This document shows positions 31,547 through 40,836 of a stretch of DNA of 64,000 nt, piece after piece (within the stretch, counting starts at the first letter, position 1; each line of letters begins with the position of its first letter). The position numbers and the translations under genes were made by a program. Origin of the DNA: an uncultured Granulosicoccaceae bacterium. Lineage in GTDB: Bacteria; Pseudomonadota; Gammaproteobacteria; Granulosicoccales; Granulosicoccaceae. The notes below the pieces were generated by a model. That model was not told where the DNA came from, made no database searches, and saw nothing but the letters and a program-made list of their open reading frames with translations. The stretch is taken from NCBI GenBank assembly GCA_938003855.1, contig CALKXD010000098.1, forward strand, positions 16,975 through 80,974. The letters are read 5' to 3'.

Positions 31547-32560
31547 ATGCACACCGTGAAACCGCAGCCTGACGCAATTCTGACTCCGATCACCCAGGCG
31601 CTGCAGGAAGGTGCCCTCACCCGCCGCGAACTCAAAGCTCTGATGCAACGCTCCAACGGCCCTGCCGCGCGGCGGCTGTTGTATTTTCTAGCCACCACGC
31701 TGGCAACCGGCACCCTGGTGTATCTGTCGCAAGGCAGTCTGTGGCAGCTGCCGGCGATGTTTGTGCACGGCATTGTGCTGGTGCATTTTTTCTCGCTACA
31801 ACATGAGTGCATTCACTACACGGCATTCAAAACCCGTCGCCTCAACGATATCGTCGGTAATTTCTGCGGGATGGTGATCATGTTGCCGAATCGCTTCTTC
31901 CGCTATGAACACTGCGATCACCATACCTACACACAGTTGAGGGGCTCTGACCCCGAGATGATTCCGCTGCCGCAAACCGTATCCGGCTACCTCTATTATC
32001 TGTCGTCAATCCCCTACTGGAAAGCCAAGTTCAGCGAGTTGTGGCGTCATGTAAAAGGTGAAATGACGGCGACAGAAAAACGCTTCGTACCGAAAACCGA
32101 GGTCCGCACTCTGATAACAGAAGCGCGATGCCTGCTGGCTTTTTATCTGACCGTGCTGCTGATCTGCGTGGTGTTCAACTGGTGGGCCCCGCTATGGTAC
32201 TGGTGGTTGCCGGTAATTCTCGGCGAACCGGTAATGCGCGCCGTGCGGATGACGGAGCACGTCGGCCGTCCGACCTGCAGCGATTTCAAGGTCAACACGC
32301 GCAGTAATCGCGTAAATCCCATCATGCAGTTTCTCTGCTGGAACATGAACTTCCATGCCGAGCACCACTATGCATCGTCAGTACCGTTTCATGCCCTGCC
32401 CGCACTCCACAAAAAGCTCGATGGCTACGTACACGTTGAGGAAAAAGGCTACCTCGGTGCGCACAAGGACATCCTGCAGCAGTTACTCGGCTTCAGCCCC
32501 CGTGTCGATAGTGGTACTGATGACATAAATCAACAGCGGCCGGATTCAACCCAACCGTGA
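31547..32560 (+). CDS. Membrane fatty acid desaturase/hydroxylase-like di-iron protein
   Basis: Three His boxes: HECIH, HCDHH, HAEHH; several TM segments. Confidence 0.88.
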   Translation: MHTVKPQPDAILTPITQALQEGALTRRELKALMQRSNGPAARRLLYFLATTLATGTLVYLSQGSLWQLPAMFVHGIVLVHFFSLQHECIHYTAFKTRRLNDIVGNFCGMVIMLPNRFFRYEHCDHHTYTQLRGSDPEMIPLPQTVSGYLYYLSSIPYWKAKFSELWRHVKGEMTATEKRFVPKTEVRTLITEARCLLAFYLTVLLICVVFNWWAPLWYWWLPVILGEPVMRAVRMTEHVGRPTCSDFKVNTRSNRVNPIMQFLCWNMNFHAEHHYASSVPFHALPALHKKLDGYVHVEEKGYLGAHKDILQQLLGFSPRVDSGTDDINQQRPDSTQP

Positions 32561-32931
32561 GTGACACCACACCCGCTCCGTCAGAACACTGGGCGTTCTT
32601 GATTGATCTCGCTTCGCTCGAGAAGAACGATGCCACCGCCGTCGAATTCAACAATCGACTGCTCGCGGTATTCGATACTGTTCAGGGAATATTTGTCAGT
32701 GATGCACGCTGCACCCATGCCGGTGCCAATCTGTGCGACGGGTATTTTGACGGTAGATTTATCGAGTGCCCGTTGCATCAGGGGTTGTTCGACGCCACTA
32801 CCGGCTCAGCGGTCGCCGCACCAGTCACCCGCAACTTGCGCATGTACAAACACCGAACAATAAACGGCAAAATACAGATACTCGTACCGGGCAGCAGGGG
32901 TGAATTACAGCCGGCTGAAAAACCCACATGA
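32557..32931 (+). CDS. Rieske [2Fe-2S] ferredoxin
   Basis: 'CTHAGANLCDGYFDGRFIECPLHQGLFD' CxH...CxxH; overlaps the desaturase stop by 4 nt. Confidence 0.92.
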   Translation: MSDTTPAPSEHWAFLIDLASLEKNDATAVEFNNRLLAVFDTVQGIFVSDARCTHAGANLCDGYFDGRFIECPLHQGLFDATTGSAVAAPVTRNLRMYKHRTINGKIQILVPGSRGELQPAEKPT

Positions 32932-33410
32932 CTAAAATTTCAACGGCTGCAACGGACTGGCTGGAAACCCTGACCGGAACCCGCATACGCATCAAAATAG
33001 CGGGCTCGGAGACTGACCACCGGCTCACCGTTATTGACTACATCGAACCGCCCTATAGCAAGCCGCCGATCTTTACCCGTCACGAGTTCGTTGAAGTTTT
33101 CTGCGTTATTGACGGGACGCTTATGTTTCAGTTTCAGGGGCAAGAACGTTTTGAAATTAGCGCAGGCCAGACTGTCACCTGCGCAAGCTGGAAGCCGCAT
33201 TCGTTCTGGAACGAAACCGCCACTCCGGTCAGCGTACAATTGATCTGCTCACCGGCAGGTCTGGATGACTTCTTCAAAGCATCGGATCAACTGCTGACCC
33301 GAAGTCGCCAGTCGGGCCACGACGGGTCCGGGACACTACAAACCGCCATGAAAACACTGAGAACTACCCATGGACTGGAGCATGTTGGCGAGCCGCCGGA
33401 CCAAACCTAA
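32928..33410 (+). CDS. Cupin domain protein
   Basis: 160 aa; 'PPIFTRHEFVEVFCVIDGTLMFQFQGQERFEISAGQTVTCASWKPHSFWNET'; overlaps ferredoxin stop by 4 nt (ATGA). Confidence 0.8.
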   Translation: MTKISTAATDWLETLTGTRIRIKIAGSETDHRLTVIDYIEPPYSKPPIFTRHEFVEVFCVIDGTLMFQFQGQERFEISAGQTVTCASWKPHSFWNETATPVSVQLICSPAGLDDFFKASDQLLTRSRQSGHDGSGTLQTAMKTLRTTHGLEHVGEPPDQT

Positions 33411-33498
33411 CCGGGACCGACAGCCGCTGAGCCGATCGTACCGACCCGCAGTGCCAGAGCGCACTGCAAGCCGGTAGATCATATCGCCTGGCAGTGTG

Positions 33499-34269
33499 CT
33501 ACAGACCCCACTTCGCCGCAGTCTCGGCAAAGAAACCACGCGCCTGCTTAATTTTAATCCAGTTGTTCACATAGTTGATCCACACTTGATCATCCTGTGG
33601 CAGCAGCATTGCAATCGGCGTTGGAGCACGTGCAGATTCCACTTCAATGGCTACAATTTTGTCGAATTTCTCGGTGAGAGTGGCACCTTCTATATTCGAT
33701 GTAACGAACACATCAGAGCGGCCGGACAGAACCTCCTGGTGCTGCAACGCAGGTGCTTCCACAGCCTTTATTGAGGAATCTGGAAACCACTCTTTAACCA
33801 GCTTTTCGAACGTGGTACCCAGGGTGGCGGCAACTTTGACGTCAGCCTGGTTGATTGAATCCCAACCGTCAAATCTATCTACTTTATCGACGGTAGTGAA
33901 AGGTCGGATCTCGACCGAAATATAACTGTCCGAGTACCCGGCCGCCTTCATGCGCGCAGCGCTGATCGACGCAGACCCGGTCAGGTGATAGTTACCACCA
34001 ACCACACCGTTAACCAGTGTTTTCCAGTCCGTGGGGACGAACTCGAGCTCAACGCCCATGTCTTTCGCCAGTTCGGTCATAATATCGATGTCGTAGCCCT
34101 TGTAGGTGTTGGTCGCAGGGTCTTTAACGGTCATGGGGTTCCAGTCCCCCGTTGTACCAACCTTAAGCACTCCATCATTGAGAATGTCTTTCAGTGCCGA
34201 GTCGGCGAAAACCGGGGTGGTTGCAAAGCTGACCAGAGCAGCGGTCGCAAGTGCTTTAAATATTCTCAT
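33499..34269 (-). CDS. Polar amino acid-type ABC transporter substrate-binding protein (SBP family 3, PheC-like)
   Basis: Signal 'MRIFKALATAALVSFATTPVFA'; 'LKDILNDGVLKVGTTGDWNPMTVKDPATNTYKGYDIDIMTELAKDMGVELEFVPTDW'; start set at MRIFKA. Confidence 0.85.
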   Translation of the reverse strand: MRIFKALATAALVSFATTPVFADSALKDILNDGVLKVGTTGDWNPMTVKDPATNTYKGYDIDIMTELAKDMGVELEFVPTDWKTLVNGVVGGNYHLTGSASISAARMKAAGYSDSYISVEIRPFTTVDKVDRFDGWDSINQADVKVAATLGTTFEKLVKEWFPDSSIKAVEAPALQHQEVLSGRSDVFVTSNIEGATLTEKFDKIVAIEVESARAPTPIAMLLPQDDQVWINYVNNWIKIKQARGFFAETAAKWGL

Positions 34270-34406
34270 TTCGAGTTCCGTATTTGTTTGAACCGGTATC
34301 GTTGCATGGACCCTCTGGATTTGCAATGTACGCCGCAATCCGCGCATCCTGAAGTGCCGGCTATGATACCCTTTCTACTGCTTCCCAACCCCCTGAGTAA
34401 CCGCAA

Positions 34407-35174
34407 ATGGTGCAGCAGTCAGACCTGAAGGCAACCGATAGTCCAATCATCCAGATGCGTTCGGTGTCCAAGTTCTTCGGAACATTCCAGGCCCTCAACG
34501 AAGTCTCCATTGATATCGGCCTTGGCGAGCGAGTGGTGGTTTGCGGTCCATCGGGGTCGGGTAAATCCACCTTGATTCGTTGCATCAATCAACTCGAGAA
34601 ACATGACAGCGGCACCATATCCATCGATGGCACAGCCATTGATGGCAGCAAGGCCAGCCTCAACACCGTGCACGCCAATGTCGGCATGGTGTTTCAGCAG
34701 TTCAATCTGTTTCCTCACCTAACCGTGCTTGAAAATCTGACACTGGGGCCGGTAAGAGCAGGCCGGCTGAGTAAAACAGAGGCCAACGATATCGCTATCC
34801 GCTACCTCGAGCGTGTGCGTATCCCGGAGCAGGCGGACAAGTACCCGGCTCAGCTCTCGGGTGGACAGCAGCAACGGGTCGCCATTGCTCGATCCCTGTG
34901 CATGGAGCCGAACATCATGCTGTTCGATGAGCCAACCTCGGCGCTCGACCCAGAAATGATCAACGAAGTACTCGATGTTATGGTCGAGCTGGCCGAGAGC
35001 GGAATGACCATGATATGCGTCACCCACGAAATGGGCTTCGCCCGCCGTGTCGCAGACAAGATGGTCTTCATGGATCACGGTAAAATCGTCGAGATGTCCG
35101 ACAAAGAAAAATTCTTCAAAGCCCCTGACAGCGAGCGGTGTCGGGAATTCCTGCAACAGATTCTGCCGCATTAA
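34407..35174 (+). CDS. Polar amino acid ABC transporter ATP-binding protein (GlnQ-like)
   Basis: 'VVCGPSGSGKSTLIRCINQLEKHDSGTI', 'LSGGQQQRVAIARSLCMEPNIMLFDEPTSALDPEM'. Confidence 0.95.
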   Translation: MVQQSDLKATDSPIIQMRSVSKFFGTFQALNEVSIDIGLGERVVVCGPSGSGKSTLIRCINQLEKHDSGTISIDGTAIDGSKASLNTVHANVGMVFQQFNLFPHLTVLENLTLGPVRAGRLSKTEANDIAIRYLERVRIPEQADKYPAQLSGGQQQRVAIARSLCMEPNIMLFDEPTSALDPEMINEVLDVMVELAESGMTMICVTHEMGFARRVADKMVFMDHGKIVEMSDKEKFFKAPDSERCREFLQQILPH

Positions 35175-35189
35175 ACTGATTAACACTCA

Positions 35190-35933
35190 ATGATAAGAAT
35201 ACTGCTCGCAGGCAGCCTTTGCCTGCTGATAGCCGGTTGCTCAAGCGACTGGGGCTGGTACGTCGTTAATCCAGCCACCAAAAAGGGCATGACAAACCTG
35301 CAGTTCCTGTTGAGCGGGTTTTACTTTACGGTCCTGCTGTCCGTTACCGCCATTGTCATATCAGTCGTGCTTGGTTTGCTGGTGGCCCTTCCCGGCCTGT
35401 CCTCCAGAAAAGGCCTGAGACGATTCAACCGGGTTTACGTTGAGCTGGTTCGTGCGGTGCCCATCCTGGTGATGATTCTTTGGGTCTACTATGGATTACC
35501 GCAATTACTGGGCATCACTATCACTGTATTCTGGGCAGGTGTCATTGCACTGGCCCTGTCAGACAGTGCATTTGAAGCCGAAATATTCAGAGCCGGCATT
35601 CAATCAATAGACAAAGGCCAGTACGAAGCCTCACATACGGTGGCACTCAGCTACACCGACACAATGCGCTTTATTATTCTGCCGCAGGCGATTCGCCGGA
35701 TACTGCCCGCATTGGGCAATCAGTTGGTCTATATGCTGAAGATGTCGTCACTGGTGTCTGTAATCGGCATGCAGGAGCTGACACGCAAGGCCAATGAATT
35801 AGTCGTCACCGAATACAGGCCACTGGAGATTTACACAGTATTGCTGCTGGAGTATCTGGTGTTGATTCTTATTGTGTCTGCCGGGGTCCGGTGGCTGGAA
35901 CGGCGCCTGCAAACCGATCAGCGTAATCGCTAG
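35190..35933 (+). CDS. Polar amino acid ABC transporter permease (HisM/GlnP-like) with lipobox-like N-terminus
   Basis: 'FRAGIQSIDKGQYEASHTVALSYTDTMRFIILPQAIRRILPALGNQ' EAA loop; N-terminus 'LLIAGCSSDWGW'. Confidence 0.9.
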   Translation: MIRILLAGSLCLLIAGCSSDWGWYVVNPATKKGMTNLQFLLSGFYFTVLLSVTAIVISVVLGLLVALPGLSSRKGLRRFNRVYVELVRAVPILVMILWVYYGLPQLLGITITVFWAGVIALALSDSAFEAEIFRAGIQSIDKGQYEASHTVALSYTDTMRFIILPQAIRRILPALGNQLVYMLKMSSLVSVIGMQELTRKANELVVTEYRPLEIYTVLLLEYLVLILIVSAGVRWLERRLQTDQRNR

Positions 35934-36065
35934 CCCGCAACGTAACCTTAAGCCCTGCTGACTGTTACTTCAAACGGCGTTTGCAGACTTACCCCAGTGT
36001 TATGGTGGAAAACCATCACGGGTTGACACACCAGCCCTGATAAGCGGCGCTGATCAGGCGCCGGG

Positions 36066-36470
36066 TTAAATCTCACGGATTATCAAAGTATAACTGGTTG
36101 TTCGCGAGCGATAGCACAGACCACTATCGAAAGCGTCAAGCCCATCATCTACAGAAACATACAGTGTCAGCGGGTACTCACCCGCCTGTGTCGCCGTGCC
36201 GGAGAAGATAAAATCCCTGCCAGCTTGCCTGCCTTCAATACCCGGTGGCAACGCCCCCGTTAAAGTAAAGGTATAATCAAAGCGGTCGTCGCGGGGTTCG
36301 TTGTCGACACTGACACCGATCACATCTGAGAAAACCTCGTTCAGCACACCTTCGTTCAGCGTTTTTTTACTCACCACAGGACCATCGTCATCCAGGCAGT
36401 CGACAATGGAATCACACCCGACAATCGTACCCAGCCATACACCGATGGCCGCAATTTTCAGTGTTTGCAT
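36066..36470 (-). CDS. Putative lipoprotein with Ig-like (He_PIG-like) domain
   Basis: 'MQTLKIAAIGVWLGTIVGCDS' lipobox; 'FDYTFTLTGALPPGIEGRQAGRDFIFSGTATQAGEYPLTLYVSVDDG'. Confidence 0.55.
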   Translation of the reverse strand: MQTLKIAAIGVWLGTIVGCDSIVDCLDDDGPVVSKKTLNEGVLNEVFSDVIGVSVDNEPRDDRFDYTFTLTGALPPGIEGRQAGRDFIFSGTATQAGEYPLTLYVSVDDGLDAFDSGLCYRSRTTSYTLIIREI

Positions 36471-36806
36471 TCTGAATTCTCCCATTGATACCCCGGCGAA
36501 AGTTTGCAGTGTAGCAATTATCTGCAGCCGGCGACGCGAATAGCTAACACCGCAGGGTCAACGGTACCGACGCTTTGCCAGCCCGCCTCATACAGTTACG
36601 CTCGAGAGATCGACAGTGATTCACTGTGACACCTCCCAAACCTTGTAACATTGTTTACATTGCAAAGGTAACACACGAACACCCTATGACAACGATCACA
36701 GATGGAAATGACTGGCATCACACCTTGCCGTTTTTCAGCACAGCCAGCTGACGATTCGTCGATAGCTCCCTAACACTATCGTCTTCATATATCGCCGGAT
36801 TTTTCT

Positions 36807-37817
36807 ATGGTCGACTACCGAGACAGCCCTATCCTTGTTGTGGATGACGATCACTCTGTGACCGATGTCATCAAGGAAATGCTCGAGGCACATGGCTGCT
36901 CAGTGCTTACTGCATACAGCGGGGAACAAGCGCTTGAACTCTATGCCCGCAATCCGATCGGGCTCGTTATTACTGACATTCAGATGGGCGGAATCTCCGG
37001 CTTTGAGCTGATCACCCGATTACGTCTTGTGGACACGACTGTCAAAGTCATTGTGATTACCGGCAATGACACATACGAGTCTGTACTCAAATCTCTTCAG
37101 CATGGCGCATATGATTACCTGAAAAAGCCACTGCAGGATAGTAGAACAGTTATCGCCGCTGTAGAGCGCGCAAAAGAAAGCACCATACTGCAGCGGGAAA
37201 ATACCGCACTGATGATGGAGTTACGCAAAAGCCACCGGAGCCTCGAAGAGGCCAACAAGAATCTGCGCTCCGTTAATCAGAAGCTTAAAAAACTGGCAGC
37301 AACCGACAGCCTGACTCTCCTGTACAATCGCCGCTTCTTTGACCAGGTGGCCAAGCGCGAAATTGATCGGCGCAACCGTTATCAGTCAGAACTCTCAATC
37401 ATCCTGATCGACGTCGATCACTTCAAAGCTTTTAACGACACTTACGGACATGCGGGTGGCGACCAGGCATTGAAACATATCAGCAAGTTGCTGGTGGACT
37501 GCGCACGGGCCACCGACTTCGTCGCCCGATACGGCGGTGAGGAGTTCATCATTCTACTGCCGCAAACCTCACCTGCGAATGCCGTAGTGTTCGCAGAAAG
37601 GGTGCGCCGTGTAATGGCCAAAACACCACTGGTGCTGGGCACGACCACCACCCCGATCACCATCAGCATGGGCATCTGCGGCACCGGAAATACGTCGACA
37701 TTCATCAGTCTCAAGGCAATGTTCGCTTCGGCAGACAAGGCACTGTACCAGGCTAAACGCGAAGGGCGTGATCGCCACGTTGTCGCCGACGGCAACATCA
37801 ATGACGAAGCTGCCTGA
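36807..37817 (+). CDS. Response regulator-GGDEF diguanylate cyclase
   Basis: REC 'PILVVDDDHSVTDVIKEML...LVITDIQMGG' and 'RYGGEEFIILLPQT' (GGEEF); coiled-coil linker. Confidence 0.93.
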   Translation: MVDYRDSPILVVDDDHSVTDVIKEMLEAHGCSVLTAYSGEQALELYARNPIGLVITDIQMGGISGFELITRLRLVDTTVKVIVITGNDTYESVLKSLQHGAYDYLKKPLQDSRTVIAAVERAKESTILQRENTALMMELRKSHRSLEEANKNLRSVNQKLKKLAATDSLTLLYNRRFFDQVAKREIDRRNRYQSELSIILIDVDHFKAFNDTYGHAGGDQALKHISKLLVDCARATDFVARYGGEEFIILLPQTSPANAVVFAERVRRVMAKTPLVLGTTTTPITISMGICGTGNTSTFISLKAMFASADKALYQAKREGRDRHVVADGNINDEAA

Positions 37818-37925
37818 GTATAGAAATCACGTGTGGTTTCAGCACTTGTACCGACAAACGGGATAAACAGTCACCGGCAATAATACCTGTCTGCATTACA
37901 CAATGGTTTTCGTAATACGCCCTTT

Positions 37926-39443
37926 CTAGTGCGGGTAGCATTTCGGTTGCCGCGGGCATGCACCACTACGGGGGCAGATAACCCGCGCTTCATTCTCTAT
38001 ACCGCGTTCGAGCCAGGCGATATTGAGAATTTTCGCTATGCTGGTTAGTTCCTGCTTGATCGACTTTGGTATCATTGCCGACCCGCCACTGCCTCCACAG
38101 TGTGCTTTAAGCTCGGCCGCCAGTGCAAACGGATCCTTGCCCTGAGCGGCAATTGCCGGATTCATGTCGATACCTGCGCACAGCACCTGCTTGTTACCAG
38201 CCAGATCATCGACTTTCACTGACTCACAACAATAGATTCTGGATTCCATCCCTACATCCAGCAGGGAGATCTGTGCCGATGAATAAGACATCTCGGAATC
38301 TATCTTGCGAAATACCGCCCAGTGCTGACACGGATCCTGCACCATTCTCATGTTGCCCCATGGCAGCGGGATGCCATTTCCCCGATACACCGCATTCAGC
38401 TTACCTGGCGGGTAGGCATCAAAATAGTGCCAATGAGGATACGGTGATACCGCCGTCATTCTTCGCATTACGATAGAGGTCGAGACATCAACGTACTTGC
38501 CTATGTTCACCTCGTAGGCATGCTGTTCAAGCAAACGCCGGAACGGCACCTTGGGACACAGCAGAGCGGCTGCAAAAAAGCTGCATTCAAAGTCACGCCA
38601 TGCATGCATGATATCCTGAGCATCCACTGCACTCGACTGGCTCATATGATTGACAACTTCGCGAATTTCCTCGATCTGGTGACGTCCGGTGAGCATCACG
38701 CTTTTTAATCCATCACCGTTGTGCAGTATCTTATGGGCAATATAAACAGCAAGATCATACTTGTGCCGGACCGGCTGTTTTTTTAAAAGTTTGCTCAGGT
38801 GAATAGTGCCGGGCGCCTCGAAGAACGATCTCACCAGGAAATTCGAACTCACCCCGAGCCGGGTTAATTCTTCCTTGCGCAGTTTGTCGAACCACTTAAT
38901 TTTCAGCCCCAGTTTCTTGCATATAGATAACAGCGCATCAAGGCTAAGAGGCATTTCTTTTTTACCTACATCCTCCGCCGCTCTTTCTAGATCGGGAAAA
39001 TGATTTTGATTTCTCTCCTGATGGGCACGTATCAGCAGATGCGCAAACTGCCGGCCCGACGTCCCTGTTTGTGACAACATTTCAGGGATCGCAATCTGCA
39101 GTATCTCATTGGTGAATAAAAAACCCGGCTCAAGTGCCATACCGCTGATCCCGCCATGATTGCCACGATCAGGAACAATAGCCTCCTCTTCCGGGACATC
39201 ATCGAGAAACCAGTTAACGTCTTTCTGAAACACCTGCGCGATCACCTCGAGCATTTGTCTGCTCGGTGTGCGCTTACCGCGTTCGATCATCGACAGGTAA
39301 GACACCGAGGGCGCTACCTCAGCATTCACCTTGATGCAGCGCGCGGACAAGTCCTCCATGGTGAGCTTATTGCGCTTGCGCAAATTACGCACTTTGGTAC
39401 CCAGAAAGTGAGCATTTCGGATCATCGTGGTTTTGGTGTTCAT
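37926..39443 (-). CDS. XRE-family regulator of the ScfR/RamB type (DUF3612-like)
   Basis: 505 aa; HTH 'FLGTKVRNLRKRNKLTMEDLSARC...PSVSYLSMIERGKRTPSRQMLEVIAQVF'; Cys-rich C-terminus 'ICPRSGACPRQPKCYPH'; divergent to the aceA locus. Confidence 0.75.
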   Translation of the reverse strand: MNTKTTMIRNAHFLGTKVRNLRKRNKLTMEDLSARCIKVNAEVAPSVSYLSMIERGKRTPSRQMLEVIAQVFQKDVNWFLDDVPEEEAIVPDRGNHGGISGMALEPGFLFTNEILQIAIPEMLSQTGTSGRQFAHLLIRAHQERNQNHFPDLERAAEDVGKKEMPLSLDALLSICKKLGLKIKWFDKLRKEELTRLGVSSNFLVRSFFEAPGTIHLSKLLKKQPVRHKYDLAVYIAHKILHNGDGLKSVMLTGRHQIEEIREVVNHMSQSSAVDAQDIMHAWRDFECSFFAAALLCPKVPFRRLLEQHAYEVNIGKYVDVSTSIVMRRMTAVSPYPHWHYFDAYPPGKLNAVYRGNGIPLPWGNMRMVQDPCQHWAVFRKIDSEMSYSSAQISLLDVGMESRIYCCESVKVDDLAGNKQVLCAGIDMNPAIAAQGKDPFALAAELKAHCGGSGGSAMIPKSIKQELTSIAKILNIAWLERGIENEARVICPRSGACPRQPKCYPH

Positions 39444-39444
39444 T

Positions 39445-39482
39445 TGTAAAATTCACACTGTGTAATTTCTATTGTGAAATTA
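39445..39482. promoter_or_regulatory. Candidate operator: TTGTRAAATT direct repeat and TAATTTC-N6-GAAATTA inverted repeat
   Basis: ttgtaaaattcacactgtgtaatttctattgtgaaatta immediately upstream of the regulator ATG. Confidence 0.45.
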
Positions 39483-39548
39483 TAGTTCTTCCGGCATACA
39501 ATTTCCATCGTTGCAGAAACACACGACACTCGCACTGGAGTTCATGAC

Positions 39549-40736
39549 ATGACCGCAAATACCAACAAACCTATGAATTACACTATAGATTCTCAATTTG
39601 CCAACTTTGTCACCAAGGTGTTACAGCCGGTATCCGGTGTCGACATCTCCTCAATCTGGGACGATCTAGGCAAACGCCTGACACGCGACAACGACACGAC
39701 CGGAGCACCTGCCACCGGCACTGACGCTATATCGCTGTCAGACCCCAGACTCACACTACGCAGCCTTAATTCGCGCTGGGGCAGCCTGTATTCGGCCCTT
39801 TATAATGCGGACACTATTCCGCACAGCGCCGGCTTGAAGATCGGCCGCAAATACAACGCTGCTCGCGGCAAGCGCGTAACTGCCTATGCCCGCGACTTCC
39901 TTGATGCCACTTTTCCGCTGACGGAAGGCTCACATTCCGATGCGGTGTCCTATCTTGTTTACTTTCAGAATCTCATGGTCATTCTTGCCGATGGCAGCAC
40001 AGCCGGATTACGCAATCCAGCTCAATTTGTTGCTAAAAACGGCCCCAAAGACGACCCGGAATCACTCCTGCTGCAACATCAGGATCTGCATATAGAAATA
40101 CTTTTTGATCGCAATGGCGCTCGCGGCGCGCAGGATTTATCAAACATTGAAGACATTCAAATAGAGGCACCGGCCATCACTGCCCTGTCGCTCGAAGCTG
40201 AATCGCCAGAGCAAAAGTTCGCTGCCTATAGCAATTTACTGGATTTGGCTCAGGGCCGACTGACTTGCAGTTTTGATTCGAACGGCAGAAAAACCACCCG
40301 CCGATTAAATCGCTGTGTCCCGTACACTCTTAAAAACGGGGATGAAGCCACCATTAGTTGCACCAACGAGGCCGTTATCAGCCTGGATGAATCACGCTGT
40401 GAACTCGGCATGATTACAGACAGCGATGGCAATGCACTCGCACAATGGCGGGTTGACGCCGCCATTGCCTCGTGGATTACGGATAACTTTAGTCAGCCTC
40501 AATCGAGCATCAGCCTGACGATAACCCCCCGGAAAACCACCAAAGAATCGAACACTAGACAAAAGCAAACACCTGACGCATCAGTTTTACCCGCCGTTGC
40601 CGACACGCTGCCCACTCAAGTTAACCACACAACCAACAAGCGTGCTCCCGCAGACGCTACTGATAATAACAAAGGCGTGTATGCAGGCAATCCGGTCATG
40701 GTCGCTCTGCATCGTCACGGGTTTGCGCAGCACTAG
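39549..40736 (+). CDS. Malate synthase G N-terminal-half-like protein, catalytic C-terminal half absent
   Basis: 395 aa; 'LNSRWGSLYSALYNADTIPHSAG...ARDFLDATFPLTEGSHSDAVSY...LRNPAQFVAKNG...DLHIEILFDRNGARGAQDLSNIEDIQIEA...AYSNLLDLAQGRL...NGRKTTRRLNRCVPYTLKNGDE' collinear with the remembered GlcB N-terminal half; then a low-complexity tail. Confidence 0.65.
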   Translation: MTANTNKPMNYTIDSQFANFVTKVLQPVSGVDISSIWDDLGKRLTRDNDTTGAPATGTDAISLSDPRLTLRSLNSRWGSLYSALYNADTIPHSAGLKIGRKYNAARGKRVTAYARDFLDATFPLTEGSHSDAVSYLVYFQNLMVILADGSTAGLRNPAQFVAKNGPKDDPESLLLQHQDLHIEILFDRNGARGAQDLSNIEDIQIEAPAITALSLEAESPEQKFAAYSNLLDLAQGRLTCSFDSNGRKTTRRLNRCVPYTLKNGDEATISCTNEAVISLDESRCELGMITDSDGNALAQWRVDAAIASWITDNFSQPQSSISLTITPRKTTKESNTRQKQTPDASVLPAVADTLPTQVNHTTNKRAPADATDNNKGVYAGNPVMVALHRHGFAQH

Positions 40737-40771
40737 TAAAAGCACACACCAAACCTAACACAGCGGATGCA

Positions 40772-40796
40772 CGAAGCAGACGTAAGCACTGCTTCG
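40772..40796. other. Hairpin in aceA 5' leader
   Basis: CGAAGCAG-N9-CTGCTTCG perfect 8-bp stem. Confidence 0.35.
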
Positions 40797-40836
40797 CGCG
40801 CCTGAGCCAGTCACACTTCACCTAGCAGAGAAAATT

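Noticed and set aside
39549-40736. Frameshifted malate synthase pseudogene
   Set aside because: The ORF is continuous to a stop, and the following sequence is the aceA leader rather than an MSG C-terminus in another frame; a decayed paralogue without frameshift cannot be excluded.
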